A stretch of DNA of 64,000 bases from Veillonella absiana (GCF_032970905.1 NZ_JAWJZA010000001.1); one strand, 5' to 3'. Positions 52,856-63,034 are shown, numbered from the stretch's first letter. Numbers and translations: made by a program. The notes: a model not told the origin generated them from the sequence alone.

Positions 52856-54325
52856 TTATGCCAATAATAATTTAACATTGTCCAAGCGGTGTAAGCATTT
52901 TTCCTTACCGAGCAATGTTACGATATTATTCAAGTCAGGACCATGCATTTGACCAGTCAATGCAACACGCAATGGCATAAATACAGGTTTACCCTTTAGG
53001 GACGTTTCTTTCATTACGGCTTTGATAGATGCTTTTACGTCTTCTGGAGTTACCGTATCCATAGCTTCTAATTTAGCACGGAATGCAGCAAGTACTGTTG
53101 GTACAGTTTCTTCTTTCAATACTTCTTTTAATTCAGCTTCATGACCTTCTTCAAGGAATACAGCATCACCCATGAACAAGCCAACTTGTTCTTTAATTTG
53201 AGCGCCATAGCTAATATGATCACGAACAGTAACGCATAATAATGTTAACCATTCGATATCTTTTGGAGATAGGCTATCTGGTGCAATACCAACTTCTTTC
53301 AAATGTGGTAAACACAATTTGAAGAGTTCTTCATCAGATAATTTTTTTATATAGTTAAAGTTAATCCAGTTCAATTTATCAATATCAAACACCGCTGGAT
53401 TTTTAGCCACACGATCCATGGAGAATTGCTGAATCAATTCTTCTTGACTGAACAACTCTTGTTCCCCTTCAGGTGCCCAACCAAGCAATGCTAAGAAGTT
53501 TACTAATGCGTCTGGCAAATAACCCAATTGTCTATATTGATCCACAGAAGTAGCACCATGACGTTTGGACATTTTTTTGTAGTCTTTACCAAGAATCAAG
53601 GAAATATGACCAAATACGGGAATATCCCAACCAAGAGCTTCATAAATTGCCATTTGCCGTGGAGTATTGGATAAATGTTCTTCCGCACGGATAACATGAG
53701 TAATCCCCATAGTGTGATCATCCACGACTACGCCATAATTATATACAGGAATGCCGTCAGATTTTACGATAACAAAGTCGCCTACACCATTGGAATCAAA
53801 GGATACATGACCACGTACCATATCATCAAAGGCATATGTTTTATTCAAAGGTACACGTAAGCGTACAGTTGGTTTGCGACCTTCAGCTTCATATTGAGCC
53901 TTTTGCTCAGCAGTTAAATGTTGACAATGACCATTGTATTTAGGAGTTTCGCCTTTATCCATTTGGGCTTGGCGTACTTCATCAAGTTCTTCTTGAGAAC
54001 AATAGCAATAATATGCTTTGTCTTCTGCAATCAAACGATCTGTAATTTCTTGATAGATATCAAGACGTTCAGTTTGACGGTATGGACCATTATGACCACC
54101 TACATCGATGCCTTCATCCCAATCCATGCCTAACCATTTCAACGCAGCTTTGATATTTTCTTCACTTTCACGAGTGGAACGCGCCAAATCAGTATCTTCG
54201 ATACGAAGAACGAATTGACCTTCCTCTTTACGTGCCAATAACCAGTTAAATAATGCAGAACGAGCACCACCAATATGGAATGGGCCTGTTGGACTTGGTG
54301 CAAAACGAACTTTCATGTTACTCAT
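52856..54325 (-). CDS. gltX: Glutamyl-tRNA synthetase
   Basis: Charges tRNA-Glu and, because gatCAB is present and no glutaminyl-tRNA synthetase is seen here, probably tRNA-Gln as well. The 489-residue class I enzyme has the HIGH region in APSPTGPFHIGGARS (9-23) and KMSKS as KKMSKRHG. The C-terminal half (about 320-489) is the helical anticodon-binding domain. GGAGAGG precedes the ATG. It follows ispDF with a 3-bp gap, as in Bacillus. Confidence 0.96.
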   Translation of the reverse strand: MSNMKVRFAPSPTGPFHIGGARSALFNWLLARKEEGQFVLRIEDTDLARSTRESEENIKAALKWLGMDWDEGIDVGGHNGPYRQTERLDIYQEITDRLIAEDKAYYCYCSQEELDEVRQAQMDKGETPKYNGHCQHLTAEQKAQYEAEGRKPTVRLRVPLNKTYAFDDMVRGHVSFDSNGVGDFVIVKSDGIPVYNYGVVVDDHTMGITHVIRAEEHLSNTPRQMAIYEALGWDIPVFGHISLILGKDYKKMSKRHGATSVDQYRQLGYLPDALVNFLALLGWAPEGEQELFSQEELIQQFSMDRVAKNPAVFDIDKLNWINFNYIKKLSDEELFKLCLPHLKEVGIAPDSLSPKDIEWLTLLCVTVRDHISYGAQIKEQVGLFMGDAVFLEEGHEAELKEVLKEETVPTVLAAFRAKLEAMDTVTPEDVKASIKAVMKETSLKGKPVFMPLRVALTGQMHGPDLNNIVTLLGKEKCLHRLDNVKLLLA

Positions 54326-54328
54326 AAA

Positions 54329-55501
54329 TTAAACCTCTCCTTCATATAAGGTTACCACAGCTTGTGCTGCAATCCCTTCACGGCGTCCGAGGGCGCCAAG
54401 CATTTCATTTGTCGTTGCTTTGATGCTGATTCTATCAAGTGGAATCTCAAGCACACGTTGTAAATTCGCCTTCATCTCTTCGATGTGGGGCTTTAATTTT
54501 GGTGCTTCTGCAATCACCATAACATCTATATTATAGGCTTGTAATCCCTGTTCTTTCAACAAGGAATTCACCTTTTCTAGTAAAAGTACACTAGAAATCC
54601 CTTTATATTGGTCATCCTCTGGTGGGAAATAGTAGCCAATATCTCTAATCCCAGCGGCCCCAAGCATAGCATCCATCAAGGCATGAATCAATACATCGGC
54701 ATCAGAATGACCATCTGGTCCAATAGGCGATTCAATGGTAACGCCACCTAAAATACAAGGGCGTCCCTCTTTAAATCTATGAATATCATATCCAAATCCA
54801 ACGCGCATTTTATTTGTATCTACTCCTAAATATCGCTTAGCCACACTCACATCATTCAGCGTGGTAATTTTAATATTCTTATAATCGCCTACCACAATAT
54901 GAACGGGCTCACCTAAATGTTCCACCAATGACACATCATCAGTGCCCAAGAAATTCGTCGCTTGTGCATGTGCTTGTGCCTTGAGGAACAATTCCTTTTG
55001 AAAGCCCTGTGGCGTTTGCATATTGTACAGTTCTTGACGTTGTAATGTTTCAATGACTACTCCAGTAGCATCTACCCGTTTTACCGTATCCGTAGACGGT
55101 ACGGCAACGACAGCTGCACCATATAGTTTAGCGCCATCTGCCACTTTAGTGAAACTATCCGCATCCGCTACAGGACGTGCCCCGTCATGTACCAAAACAA
55201 TATCACAGTCGGGTGATACATGAGCAAGACCATTCACCACAGAATACTGACGTTCCTCACCACCTACAACAATTTGAATAGGACATGGCAGAATCATGGA
55301 TTGTATATGTTCTTTCATGACCTCTTGTTCACTATCTGCCACCACTAGAATTATTTCTTGCAAATTAGGAACACCTGCTACATGTTCCAATGTCCATTGG
55401 ATAACAGATTTACGTCCTAAGGATACATATACTTTATTATGCTCTAGTCCCATACGGCGGCCAGCACCGGCCGCTAGGACGATACAACTAATCTTACTCA
55501 T
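54329..55501 (-). CDS. ispDF: Fused IspD-IspF enzyme of the MEP isoprenoid pathway
   Basis: Two activities in one 390-residue chain. Residues about 1-225 are IspD, which adds CMP to methylerythritol 4-phosphate (CIVLAAGAGRRMG near the start, VLVHDGARPVAD). Residues about 230-390 are IspF, which forms the 2,4-cyclodiphosphate (RVGFGYDIHRF, then DGHSDADVLIHALMDA with the zinc ligands). In Bacillus these are adjacent separate genes; here they are fused. IspE is not in the window. The ATG at 55501 has GGAGG upstream; an in-frame GTG two codons earlier overlaps that site. The 5' end overlaps yacL by 8 bp. Confidence 0.95.
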   Translation of the reverse strand: MSKISCIVLAAGAGRRMGLEHNKVYVSLGRKSVIQWTLEHVAGVPNLQEIILVVADSEQEVMKEHIQSMILPCPIQIVVGGEERQYSVVNGLAHVSPDCDIVLVHDGARPVADADSFTKVADGAKLYGAAVVAVPSTDTVKRVDATGVVIETLQRQELYNMQTPQGFQKELFLKAQAHAQATNFLGTDDVSLVEHLGEPVHIVVGDYKNIKITTLNDVSVAKRYLGVDTNKMRVGFGYDIHRFKEGRPCILGGVTIESPIGPDGHSDADVLIHALMDAMLGAAGIRDIGYYFPPEDDQYKGISSVLLLEKVNSLLKEQGLQAYNIDVMVIAEAPKLKPHIEEMKANLQRVLEIPLDRISIKATTNEMLGALGRREGIAAQAVVTLYEGEV

Positions 55502-56657
55502 GTACACCTCCGTCTACACGAGCAAAAATCATACGGCCTGCACTTGTTTGTAGAATAGAAGTTACCATAACAGCTACCTCTTGACCTACATATGGTTTGC
55601 CATCTTCTACAACAATCATAGTACCATCATCAAGATAAGCAACACCTTGATGGATTTCCTTGCCTTCCTTCATGATTTGCACCGTTATCCATTCACCAGC
55701 AATTAATGCCGGTTTTAATGCGTTGGTCAGCTCATTAAGGTTTAAAATCGTTAATCCTTGTACTTTGCCAACTTTATTTAAATTAAAATCGTTAGTCATT
55801 AATTTCCAGTTTTTTTCTAATGCTAAGCGCATCAATTTAGAGTCCACTTCATGAATATCATCATAATCGTTATCGACAACAATAATAGGTACATTTTTAT
55901 CCTCTTGCATTTCATGTAGAATATCAAGACCACGACGGCCACGATTTCGCTTCATAGAATCTGCAGAATCAGAAATCAATTGTAATTCTTCTAGTACAAA
56001 TACAGGAACGATCAAAGGACCATCAATAAATCCAGTAGATGCTAATTCCTTGATACGACCATCAATAATAACGGAAGTATCTAGCAATTTTGCAGTTTCA
56101 TCATTGATTTGCTGATTATCTTGTTTTTGTTTGCTTTCACCAGAACCAAACATTTTAAAGCGACCCGTTTTTTTAGTATCATCCCCATCACGTTGTTTCA
56201 TATAATTGCCATACATTTCAGGACCCTTACGAGCCATTAAACGCAAGCCAATATAGCCAAATATGGCGCTCAAAATGATAGGAATATACGGCCCCACAAT
56301 AGGAATCTGATTAAAGGCAACACCAATAAGATTAGCAATAATAAGTCCAAATAATAAACCGATAGTGCCTGCCACTAATTCTTGATTCGGAACACGTGTT
56401 AATAACCGCTCCAACTGACGAGAAATAATTAAACCTTGGTTCAAAATGAATGACGAAATGAAATAGCCAATAGCCGCGCCCACGAGACTGCCTGCCACAA
56501 GAACTGCTATTTTAATAGCTGTTAATGTTAAACCACTGGAATTCAGGAATTTTGCATCTATATAGGGATCAAGTAAAGGCATCGCCCCATCGATTCCCAT
56601 ATAGCTGGCCACCCCTGCCAAGAGAGCAATCACATAACGCAATATATTGTAAATCAT
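55494..56657 (-). CDS. YacL-type membrane PIN/TRAM protein
   Basis: A 387-residue protein. Four hydrophobic helices (about 5-145) anchor it in the inner membrane. A PIN nuclease domain follows (about 185-305), with the acidic start LLDTSVIIDGRI and VVDNDYDDIHEVDSKL. A C-terminal TRAM domain (about 315-385) binds RNA. The function of the family is not settled. It is conserved between radA/disA and ispD in Firmicutes. AGGAGGTGAC precedes the ATG. Confidence 0.92.
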   Translation of the reverse strand: MIYNILRYVIALLAGVASYMGIDGAMPLLDPYIDAKFLNSSGLTLTAIKIAVLVAGSLVGAAIGYFISSFILNQGLIISRQLERLLTRVPNQELVAGTIGLLFGLIIANLIGVAFNQIPIVGPYIPIILSAIFGYIGLRLMARKGPEMYGNYMKQRDGDDTKKTGRFKMFGSGESKQKQDNQQINDETAKLLDTSVIIDGRIKELASTGFIDGPLIVPVFVLEELQLISDSADSMKRNRGRRGLDILHEMQEDKNVPIIVVDNDYDDIHEVDSKLMRLALEKNWKLMTNDFNLNKVGKVQGLTILNLNELTNALKPALIAGEWITVQIMKEGKEIHQGVAYLDDGTMIVVEDGKPYVGQEVAVMVTSILQTSAGRMIFARVDGGVHE

Positions 56658-56831
56658 AATGTCACCTCCTTTTTAGAAAATATAAAAACTATACATATTG
56701 TATTCCATACTGATGATAACAATATGAATAAAAAACTATATAGATATACTACTAAATATTCATGTATTAGCCGTCATATATATCACTAACGACAAAGAAT
56801 AGAAAAATTCTATAGCATAAATTGTGATTCT

Positions 56832-58208
56832 TTAATTAAATGCCAGTTGCATAGCCTCTTGAATCGTTTTTACCCCACGAATTTGAAGTTCACTATTTTT
56901 TGTTTTTACTTGACGTAAATTTCCATCAGGAATAACAAATTTCGTAAAGCCTAATTTTTTAGCTTCACTAATCCGTTGTTCGATACGTGGAATACTTCGC
57001 ACATTACCAGTGAGTCCCACTTCCCCAAGAATAACCATATCGGCAGGCACCACACGATTTTTCAAATTAGAAACGATGGCTACCGCCATGGATAAATCAC
57101 AAGCTGGCTCATTCACCTTGAGGCCGCCGATGACATTTACATACACATCCTTATTGCCCAATGTAAAACCACAACGTTTTTCAAGTACTGCCAACAAAAC
57201 TATAAGACGATTCAAATCATATCCTATGGATGTACGGCGTGGCATACCAAAGGCTGTGGGTGTGACAAGACTCTGTACTTCTACAAGTATAGGGCGCACC
57301 CCTTCTAAATAAATCATGACAGCACTGCCGCTCTCTTCATCAGAACGTTCAGCTAATAGTGCTTCCGATGGATTTTCAAGTTCCCCTAGGCCTTCTTCCT
57401 CCATGGCAAAAATACCTGTTTCCGACGTAGATCCAAAACGATTCTTGATAGCACGTAAGATACGGAATTGGTAGGATCGTTCCCCCTCAAAATAGAGTAC
57501 CACATCCACCATATGTTCTAGCATTCTTGGTCCAGCAATATTACCTTCCTTCGTCACATGACCGATGATGATAATAGAGATATTTTGCTCCTTTGCAAAC
57601 CGTAATAAACGAGCTGTACATTCACGTACTTGGCTAACGCTACCTGGCGCCGCCTCAATATCTCCAGTATACATGGTCTGAATAGAATCTATCACTAGTA
57701 ATGATGGTTTATTTGCCAGTGCTTCTTCCAATACATGATCCAAATCCGTATCAGCTAATACATGTAAATTCGCACTATTAATACTCAAGCGTTCCGCTCT
57801 AAGTTTTAATTGTAATTGTGATTCTTCACCAGACGCATAGAGTACGATACCCACATCTTCGGCTACTTGTTTAGATACTTGCAATAGCAATGTAGATTTA
57901 CCAATACCAGGATCGCCACCGAGGAGCATTAATGAACCTGGCACAATGCCACCACCCAAGACGCGGTCAATTTCCTTATACCCCGATGGAATGCGTGCAA
58001 TATTGGACACTTCAATATCTGGCAGGGCCACTGGTTTCATCACGTTTTGGCCTACACCACGATTTGTAGGTGTACGGCTATGCTTTGTTTCCTTGATGAC
58101 TTCTTCTACTAGAGAGTTCCACTCCCCACATTGTGGGCAACGGCCCATCCATTTAGAGGATTCTGCACCGCAGTTATTACAGAAAAATGTTGTCTTAACC
58201 TTCGCCAT
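56832..58208 (-). CDS. radA: DNA repair protein RadA (Sms)
   Basis: A branch-migration ATPase for recombination and transformation. The 458-residue protein has an N-terminal four-cysteine zinc finger (FFCNNCG...CPQCGEWNSL). A RecA-like core has Walker A GGDPGIGKS and the RadA-specific KNRFG in AIKNRFGSTSE. A Lon-like C-terminal domain (about 280-450) follows. The ATG at 58208 has GGGAGGA upstream; an in-frame start at 58250 reads through the preceding terminator hairpin. disA, its usual downstream neighbour, is absent. Confidence 0.96.
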   Translation of the reverse strand: MAKVKTTFFCNNCGAESSKWMGRCPQCGEWNSLVEEVIKETKHSRTPTNRGVGQNVMKPVALPDIEVSNIARIPSGYKEIDRVLGGGIVPGSLMLLGGDPGIGKSTLLLQVSKQVAEDVGIVLYASGEESQLQLKLRAERLSINSANLHVLADTDLDHVLEEALANKPSLLVIDSIQTMYTGDIEAAPGSVSQVRECTARLLRFAKEQNISIIIIGHVTKEGNIAGPRMLEHMVDVVLYFEGERSYQFRILRAIKNRFGSTSETGIFAMEEEGLGELENPSEALLAERSDEESGSAVMIYLEGVRPILVEVQSLVTPTAFGMPRRTSIGYDLNRLIVLLAVLEKRCGFTLGNKDVYVNVIGGLKVNEPACDLSMAVAIVSNLKNRVVPADMVILGEVGLTGNVRSIPRIEQRISEAKKLGFTKFVIPDGNLRQVKTKNSELQIRGVKTIQEAMQLAFN

Positions 58209-58233
58209 ATATCCTCCCTTATCAAATAATAAT

Positions 58234-58266
58234 AAAAGGTCATGAACCAATCATTCATGACCTTTT
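58234..58266. terminator. Terminator between clpC and radA
   Basis: AAAAGGTCATGAA (58234-58246) pairs with TTCATGACCTTTT (58254-58266), with A/T runs on both sides. It ends the ctsR-clpC unit and lies 26 bp before the radA start. radA must therefore depend on read-through or a very short promoter region; a minus-strand TTGACC is visible near 58290. Confidence 0.82.
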
Positions 58267-58367
58267 ATTTGCATAATTGTTCTACAGTTCGGTCAACTAT
58301 TGTTATCTAATAGTATACCATTTTTTGAGACATATTTTTATTGTGAAAGTGAATTTATCACTAATTT

Positions 58368-60818
58368 TTATGCAGAAACTGTAATTTCTCCATCTGTTGC
58401 ATCAACTTTAATTGTCTGACCTTCTTTAACACCTCCTTGGAGTATTAAATCAGAAACCGGATCTTCAATGAGTCGTTGAATAGCACGTTTCAATGGACGA
58501 GCACCGTAAGCAAAGTCAGAGCCTTCTTTTACAAGTACATCCATAGCGCTGTCAGAAATAGTCAATTCGAGGTTAATAGTACCTAAACGTTTTGTTACAT
58601 CCTTCATCAAGATATGTACAATTTGTTTTAAATCAGTTCTTGTTAATGGATGGAATACAATCATTTCATCAATACGATTCAAGAATTCTGGTCTAAAGTG
58701 ACGTTTTACAGCATCTAAAGCAGCTTTTTTAGCTTCTTTAAATTGTTGTTCTTCTGTATTTTCTACAGTTACATCAGTTTTCTTGCTGGAGATAAAACCA
58801 AGAGCTGCATTATCAGTCTTCAATTGTTTGGAGCCTAGGTTGCTTGTCATGATGATGACTGTATTTCTAAAGTCTACTGTACGACCTTGGCTGTCTGTTA
58901 AACGACCATCATCTAATACTTGAAGCAAGATATTAAAGAAATCAGCATGAGCTTTTTCTACTTCATCAAGCAAGATAACGCTATATGGTTTACGACGTAC
59001 TGCATCTGTTAATTGGCCACCTTCTTCGTGCCCAACGTATCCTGGAGGCGCTCCGACTAGACGAGATACAGTATGTTTTTCCATATATTCAGACATATCA
59101 AGGCGAATCATAGCATTTTCATCACCAAACAAGGAGCTTGCTAATGCTCTAGCCAATTCAGTTTTACCAACCCCTGTAGGGCCTAGGAACAAGAACGAAC
59201 CAATTGGACGTTTTGGATCCTTTAAACCGGCCCGAGCACGACGAACGGCTTTCGCTACAGCTACTACTGCATCGTTCTGACCAACTACACGTTTATGAAG
59301 TTCATCTTCCAAGTGTAATAATGTTTCCGATTCTTTTTCGGCAATCTTGGATACAGGAATACCAGTCCATTGTGTTACTACGGCTGCAATATCATCGTCT
59401 GTAACAACGAGTTGTTCATCAGATTTTTCCTTAGCCGATGCTTTTTTATCTTCAATTTCTTTTGTTACTGATTTTTCTTCATCACGAAGTTTAGCTGCTT
59501 GTTCAAAGTCTTGAGATGTAATGGCTGCTTCTTTTTCTTTTTGAATATTCGCTAAACGATCTTCCAATGCCTTCACATCAGGTGTAGCAGAAAATACTTT
59601 CATACGAACTTTAGAGGCCGCCTCATCCATAACGTCGATAGCTTTATCTGGGAGGAATCGATCCGTAATGTAGCGACTAGATAATGTTACAGCCGCTTTC
59701 AAGGCTTCATCAGTAATTTTAGCTTTATGGAACGCTTCGTAACGGTCACGTAAGCCTTCCAAAATGCTCAATGCATCCTCTTCGGTAGGTTCCCCTACTT
59801 GTACTGGTTGGAAACGACGTTCTAAGGCAGCATCTTTTTCGATGTGTTTCTTATATTCATCCAATGTAGTGGCACCAATAACTTGGAATGTGCCACGAGC
59901 TAATGCTGGTTTCAAGATATTAGCAGCATCCATAGCACCTTCAGAGGCACCAGCCCCAACCAATGTGTGGATTTCATCAATGAAAATAATCATATCATCA
60001 TGTTTTTGTACTTCATCGATGGCTTTTTTCAAACGTTCTTCAAATTCACCACGGTATTTAGCGCCTGCCAGCATGGCACTGATACTCAAGGAAATAATTC
60101 GTTTGTTACGTAAAATTTCTGGTACATTACCAGTGACAATACGTTGTGCAAGGCCCTCAGCGATGGCTGTTTTACCAACACCAGGTTCACCAATTAATAC
60201 TGGGTTATTTTTAGTACGACGGCTCAAGATTTGGATAACACGTGTAATTTCCGTGTCACGGCCAATGACTGGATCAATCTTGCCTTGTTTAGCAGATTCA
60301 TTCAAATCAGTGGCAAAATCAGCTAAGTCACCTAAATTGCTATTACTAGATTGTCCTTCTTGTCCACACCCTGATTGTGCTTGTTGATTACCGCCCAAAC
60401 TATTGCGTATAGCATTCACTACATCGTCACGACGTACATTTAAATCTTGCAATATAGCTACGGCTACGCCGCCACCATCACTTAATAGGCCAAGTAAAAT
60501 GTGTTCTGTACCTACGTAATTGTGTTGCATACGGTTAGCACTTTCAATAGCTAGTTCCAATACGCGTTTGACACGTGGTGTCATATATATTGTGGAACCA
60601 CTGTGATTACCTTTACCCACTTGTTCCACTACATCGGATTCTACATCCTCTGCAGTAACGCCAAGTTCATATAAAGCCTTCGCAGCTACGCCTTGTTTTT
60701 CTTTCAACAGGCCAATCAATACATGTTCTGTACCCACATAATCATGACCTAATTCACGAGCTGCTTGCTCTGCTAAAGATAATACACGTTGTGCTCCATC
60801 TGTAAATCGTTGCATCAT
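58368..60818 (-). CDS. clpC: ClpC, AAA+ chaperone-protease ATPase
   Basis: An unfoldase for the ClpP protease that also degrades arginine-phosphorylated proteins marked by McsB. The 816-residue protein has two N-terminal Clp repeats (about 1-145). D1 carries Walker A GEPGVGKT, a middle region includes a UVR-like segment (QDFEQAAKLRDEE), and D2 carries Walker A GPTGVGKT. A Gly/Gln-rich linker (about 148-165) follows the N-domain. GAGGTG precedes the ATG. It is the last gene of the CtsR unit. No clpP is in the window. Confidence 0.96.
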   Translation of the reverse strand: MMQRFTDGAQRVLSLAEQAARELGHDYVGTEHVLIGLLKEKQGVAAKALYELGVTAEDVESDVVEQVGKGNHSGSTIYMTPRVKRVLELAIESANRMQHNYVGTEHILLGLLSDGGGVAVAILQDLNVRRDDVVNAIRNSLGGNQQAQSGCGQEGQSSNSNLGDLADFATDLNESAKQGKIDPVIGRDTEITRVIQILSRRTKNNPVLIGEPGVGKTAIAEGLAQRIVTGNVPEILRNKRIISLSISAMLAGAKYRGEFEERLKKAIDEVQKHDDMIIFIDEIHTLVGAGASEGAMDAANILKPALARGTFQVIGATTLDEYKKHIEKDAALERRFQPVQVGEPTEEDALSILEGLRDRYEAFHKAKITDEALKAAVTLSSRYITDRFLPDKAIDVMDEAASKVRMKVFSATPDVKALEDRLANIQKEKEAAITSQDFEQAAKLRDEEKSVTKEIEDKKASAKEKSDEQLVVTDDDIAAVVTQWTGIPVSKIAEKESETLLHLEDELHKRVVGQNDAVVAVAKAVRRARAGLKDPKRPIGSFLFLGPTGVGKTELARALASSLFGDENAMIRLDMSEYMEKHTVSRLVGAPPGYVGHEEGGQLTDAVRRKPYSVILLDEVEKAHADFFNILLQVLDDGRLTDSQGRTVDFRNTVIIMTSNLGSKQLKTDNAALGFISSKKTDVTVENTEEQQFKEAKKAALDAVKRHFRPEFLNRIDEMIVFHPLTRTDLKQIVHILMKDVTKRLGTINLELTISDSAMDVLVKEGSDFAYGARPLKRAIQRLIEDPVSDLILQGGVKEGQTIKVDATDGEITVSA

Positions 60819-60893
60819 AAAACTTCACCTCAATTTCTCTCTATGATTGCTTTCATTTATTGTTGTTCTAATCTATGTAAACGTCTAAACTCA

Positions 60894-61949
60894 CTAGTCA
60901 AGTTTTTGACGGATAATTTTAGCGCGATAACTATCACGCTCACTACTAGTCATGGTATCTTTTTCAGCATATTTGCTAAGGAAGTTTGGTCGTGTTGTCG
61001 CCACGAGCTCATTAAATACATCGGATTTCCATGTTGGAAGAATTCCCATATCCATTCCCAATTGAGCATCACTCAATAATGACAAGGCTTCTTGGCCACT
61101 AATACGACGTGCATATTTTAGCACACCATAGGATCGCCACAATCTATCTTCAAAGGCCTCTACATCACCTTGTTGTAATGCAGTACGGCATTTTTGCTCT
61201 TCTGCTACAATGCCTTCTACAATTTTTTGTAATTGTTCAATAGTTTCATCTTCACTTGCACCCAATGTACGTTGGTTAGATACTTGGAAAATATGGCCTA
61301 AAGCTTCAGAACCTTCACCATATAAACCTCGTACTGAATACCCTAATTGGATGATGCTGCGAATTAAACGATTGATTTTTTCAGTCATTGCCAATGCTGG
61401 CAAATGTAACATTACGGAAGCCCGCATCCCTGTCCCTACATTGGTAGGACAAGCGGTTAAATAACCATATGTTTCATGGAATGCATAACTATGTTTAGCC
61501 TCGATGGCATCATCGATGACGATGGCATGTTCATAGGCCTTACGAAGGTTTAAGCCAGCCTCCATAGTTTGGATGCGTAAATGATCTTCTTCGTTAACCA
61601 TGATGGCTACGGAACCATCCGCGGATACAATCAATCCGCGATATAGTAATTTTTCTGCTAATGCTGGGCTGATTAGATGTTTTTCAACTAATGCCGCACG
61701 TTCTACATCAGACAATTTATCTAACGAAATATTGGAGAACTCTTTAGAATCAGCCTGGCGTAAGGTGGATAATAGGCCTTTACCAATAGCATCAACCTTT
61801 TTCAAAGATTCCTCATCATTTCGGTTGGTAAACAATATATCTTTAAAATTTCTAGCTAAACGAATGCGGCTTGAAATTACAATATGTTCTTTATCATTTG
61901 TATCCTTCAACCACTCACTAAGAGGGGCGTCTAAAATTTTATCTAACAT
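60894..61949 (-). CDS. mcsB: Protein-arginine kinase McsB
   Basis: Phosphorylates arginines, targeting proteins including CtsR to ClpCP. The 351-residue protein has the phosphagen-kinase fold (VISSRIRLARNFKD, NEEDHLRIQTMEAG, PTNVGTGMRASVMLHLPAL). Near the C-terminus RDSYRA matches the RDxxRA pArg-binding motif used for allosteric activation in Bacillus McsB. The ATG at 61949 has AGGAGG 8 nt upstream; an in-frame GTG at 61958 overlaps that site. It lies between mcsA and clpC. Confidence 0.95.
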   Translation of the reverse strand: MLDKILDAPLSEWLKDTNDKEHIVISSRIRLARNFKDILFTNRNDEESLKKVDAIGKGLLSTLRQADSKEFSNISLDKLSDVERAALVEKHLISPALAEKLLYRGLIVSADGSVAIMVNEEDHLRIQTMEAGLNLRKAYEHAIVIDDAIEAKHSYAFHETYGYLTACPTNVGTGMRASVMLHLPALAMTEKINRLIRSIIQLGYSVRGLYGEGSEALGHIFQVSNQRTLGASEDETIEQLQKIVEGIVAEEQKCRTALQQGDVEAFEDRLWRSYGVLKYARRISGQEALSLLSDAQLGMDMGILPTWKSDVFNELVATTRPNFLSKYAEKDTMTSSERDSYRAKIIRQKLD

Positions 61950-61962
61950 CACAGCCACCTCC

Positions 61963-62502
61963 TTATTCAGCGCTAGGATGTACAGTTTCTTCTAATGTTT
62001 TAATTTTATCTCTGAGCTGTACAGCTTGTTCAAAATCTTCCACTTTAATGGCTTCATCTAATTGGTGGCGTAATCGTTTAATTTCCCGCTTTGCTCTAAA
62101 TACATCATTACCACGACTTGGAACACGACCATTATATTCTAATGTACCCTGAATCCGTTGTAATAATGGTTGTATTTCTTTACTGAAAGTATCGTAACAT
62201 TGATCACAACCAAATTTACCTGTGCGATTAAATGTATCGTAGCTTATGCCACAATGTGGACAAGTTCTTCGCTCTCTAGATTGTAATAAACTGTCTGGAT
62301 ACACCATATTTTGGAAGAAATCATTAGTAAAGAAGTTATTGTCCCACATATCGTTAGCAAAGGAACTAAATGGTGAGAACTTACCTGCCTTTTGTAATTT
62401 GTTGGCACAATCAGCACATAGATGCTGTTCTGTCTTTTGATTATTAACGATGCTTGTCATATGCATCGTTGCTTCATTATGTTTACAGTGATCACATAAC
62501 AT
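61963..62502 (-). CDS. mcsA: McsA, activator of McsB
   Basis: A 179-residue zinc protein. Two four-cysteine sets are visible: C3/C6 with CADC near 33, and CPHC with CDQC near 81-101. A C-terminal UVR domain (about 130-170, IKRLRHQLDEAIKVEDFEQA) follows. In Bacillus McsA activates the arginine kinase McsB and stabilises it. GAAGGAG precedes the ATG. It follows ctsR with 6 bp between and precedes mcsB with 13 bp between. Confidence 0.93.
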   Translation of the reverse strand: MLCDHCKHNEATMHMTSIVNNQKTEQHLCADCANKLQKAGKFSPFSSFANDMWDNNFFTNDFFQNMVYPDSLLQSRERRTCPHCGISYDTFNRTGKFGCDQCYDTFSKEIQPLLQRIQGTLEYNGRVPSRGNDVFRAKREIKRLRHQLDEAIKVEDFEQAVQLRDKIKTLEETVHPSAE

Positions 62503-62508
62503 AGTTCA

Positions 62509-62991
62509 TCACTCCTTCTTTAAGATATCAATCATGGATGCATATAGATTTCGGATTACTTCATTACGATCATCCATATCAACATAATCGATAATAGAAG
62601 CAAAGAAATTATGCATTAGTTGTGCTTCACGTCTTGTAATTTTATCTTGTTGCAACAATTGGAATAATGATTGGTCCACATCTCGTAAATCAATCAATCT
62701 TTCACTATCATCAGGTGTTTGATAAATATGATAAGGTGAAATCACCACTGGCAAATACCCAGAGGATGTAGGTGTTAATTTACTAATGCGAATATAACCA
62801 CCAAGACCACGTCTAGATTCTACATCAAACCCACGATCATTAGAAAAACGAGTACTCAATACATAACTAATTTGAGATGGTGCACAATTTAATTCATCGG
62901 CTAACTCATTTCGTTTTAAGATGATGCGCTCTTGTTCTTCTTTCATTTTTTCTAATATAAACTTTTCTATTTTATCAGCTATAATACTCAT
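62509..62991 (-). CDS. ctsR: CtsR, heat-shock and class III stress repressor
   Basis: A dimeric repressor of clp genes whose DNA binding is lost on heating and after arginine phosphorylation. The 160-residue protein starts with a helix-turn-helix (ERIILKRNELADELNCAPSQ, ISYVLSTRF). The wing is ESRRGLGGYIRI, where the usual glycine run RGGGGY carries a leucine. A C-terminal dimerisation domain follows. The ATG at 62991 has GAGGTG 6 nt upstream; an in-frame GTG at 63000 overlaps that site. It heads the ctsR-mcsA-mcsB-clpC unit and probably represses its own promoter. Confidence 0.94.
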   Translation of the reverse strand: MSIIADKIEKFILEKMKEEQERIILKRNELADELNCAPSQISYVLSTRFSNDRGFDVESRRGLGGYIRISKLTPTSSGYLPVVISPYHIYQTPDDSERLIDLRDVDQSLFQLLQQDKITRREAQLMHNFFASIIDYVDMDDRNEVIRNLYASMIDILKKE

Positions 62992-63034
62992 ATAAATCAC
63001 CTCTTTGTCTTTTTGTCCTTTATTATGATTACAT

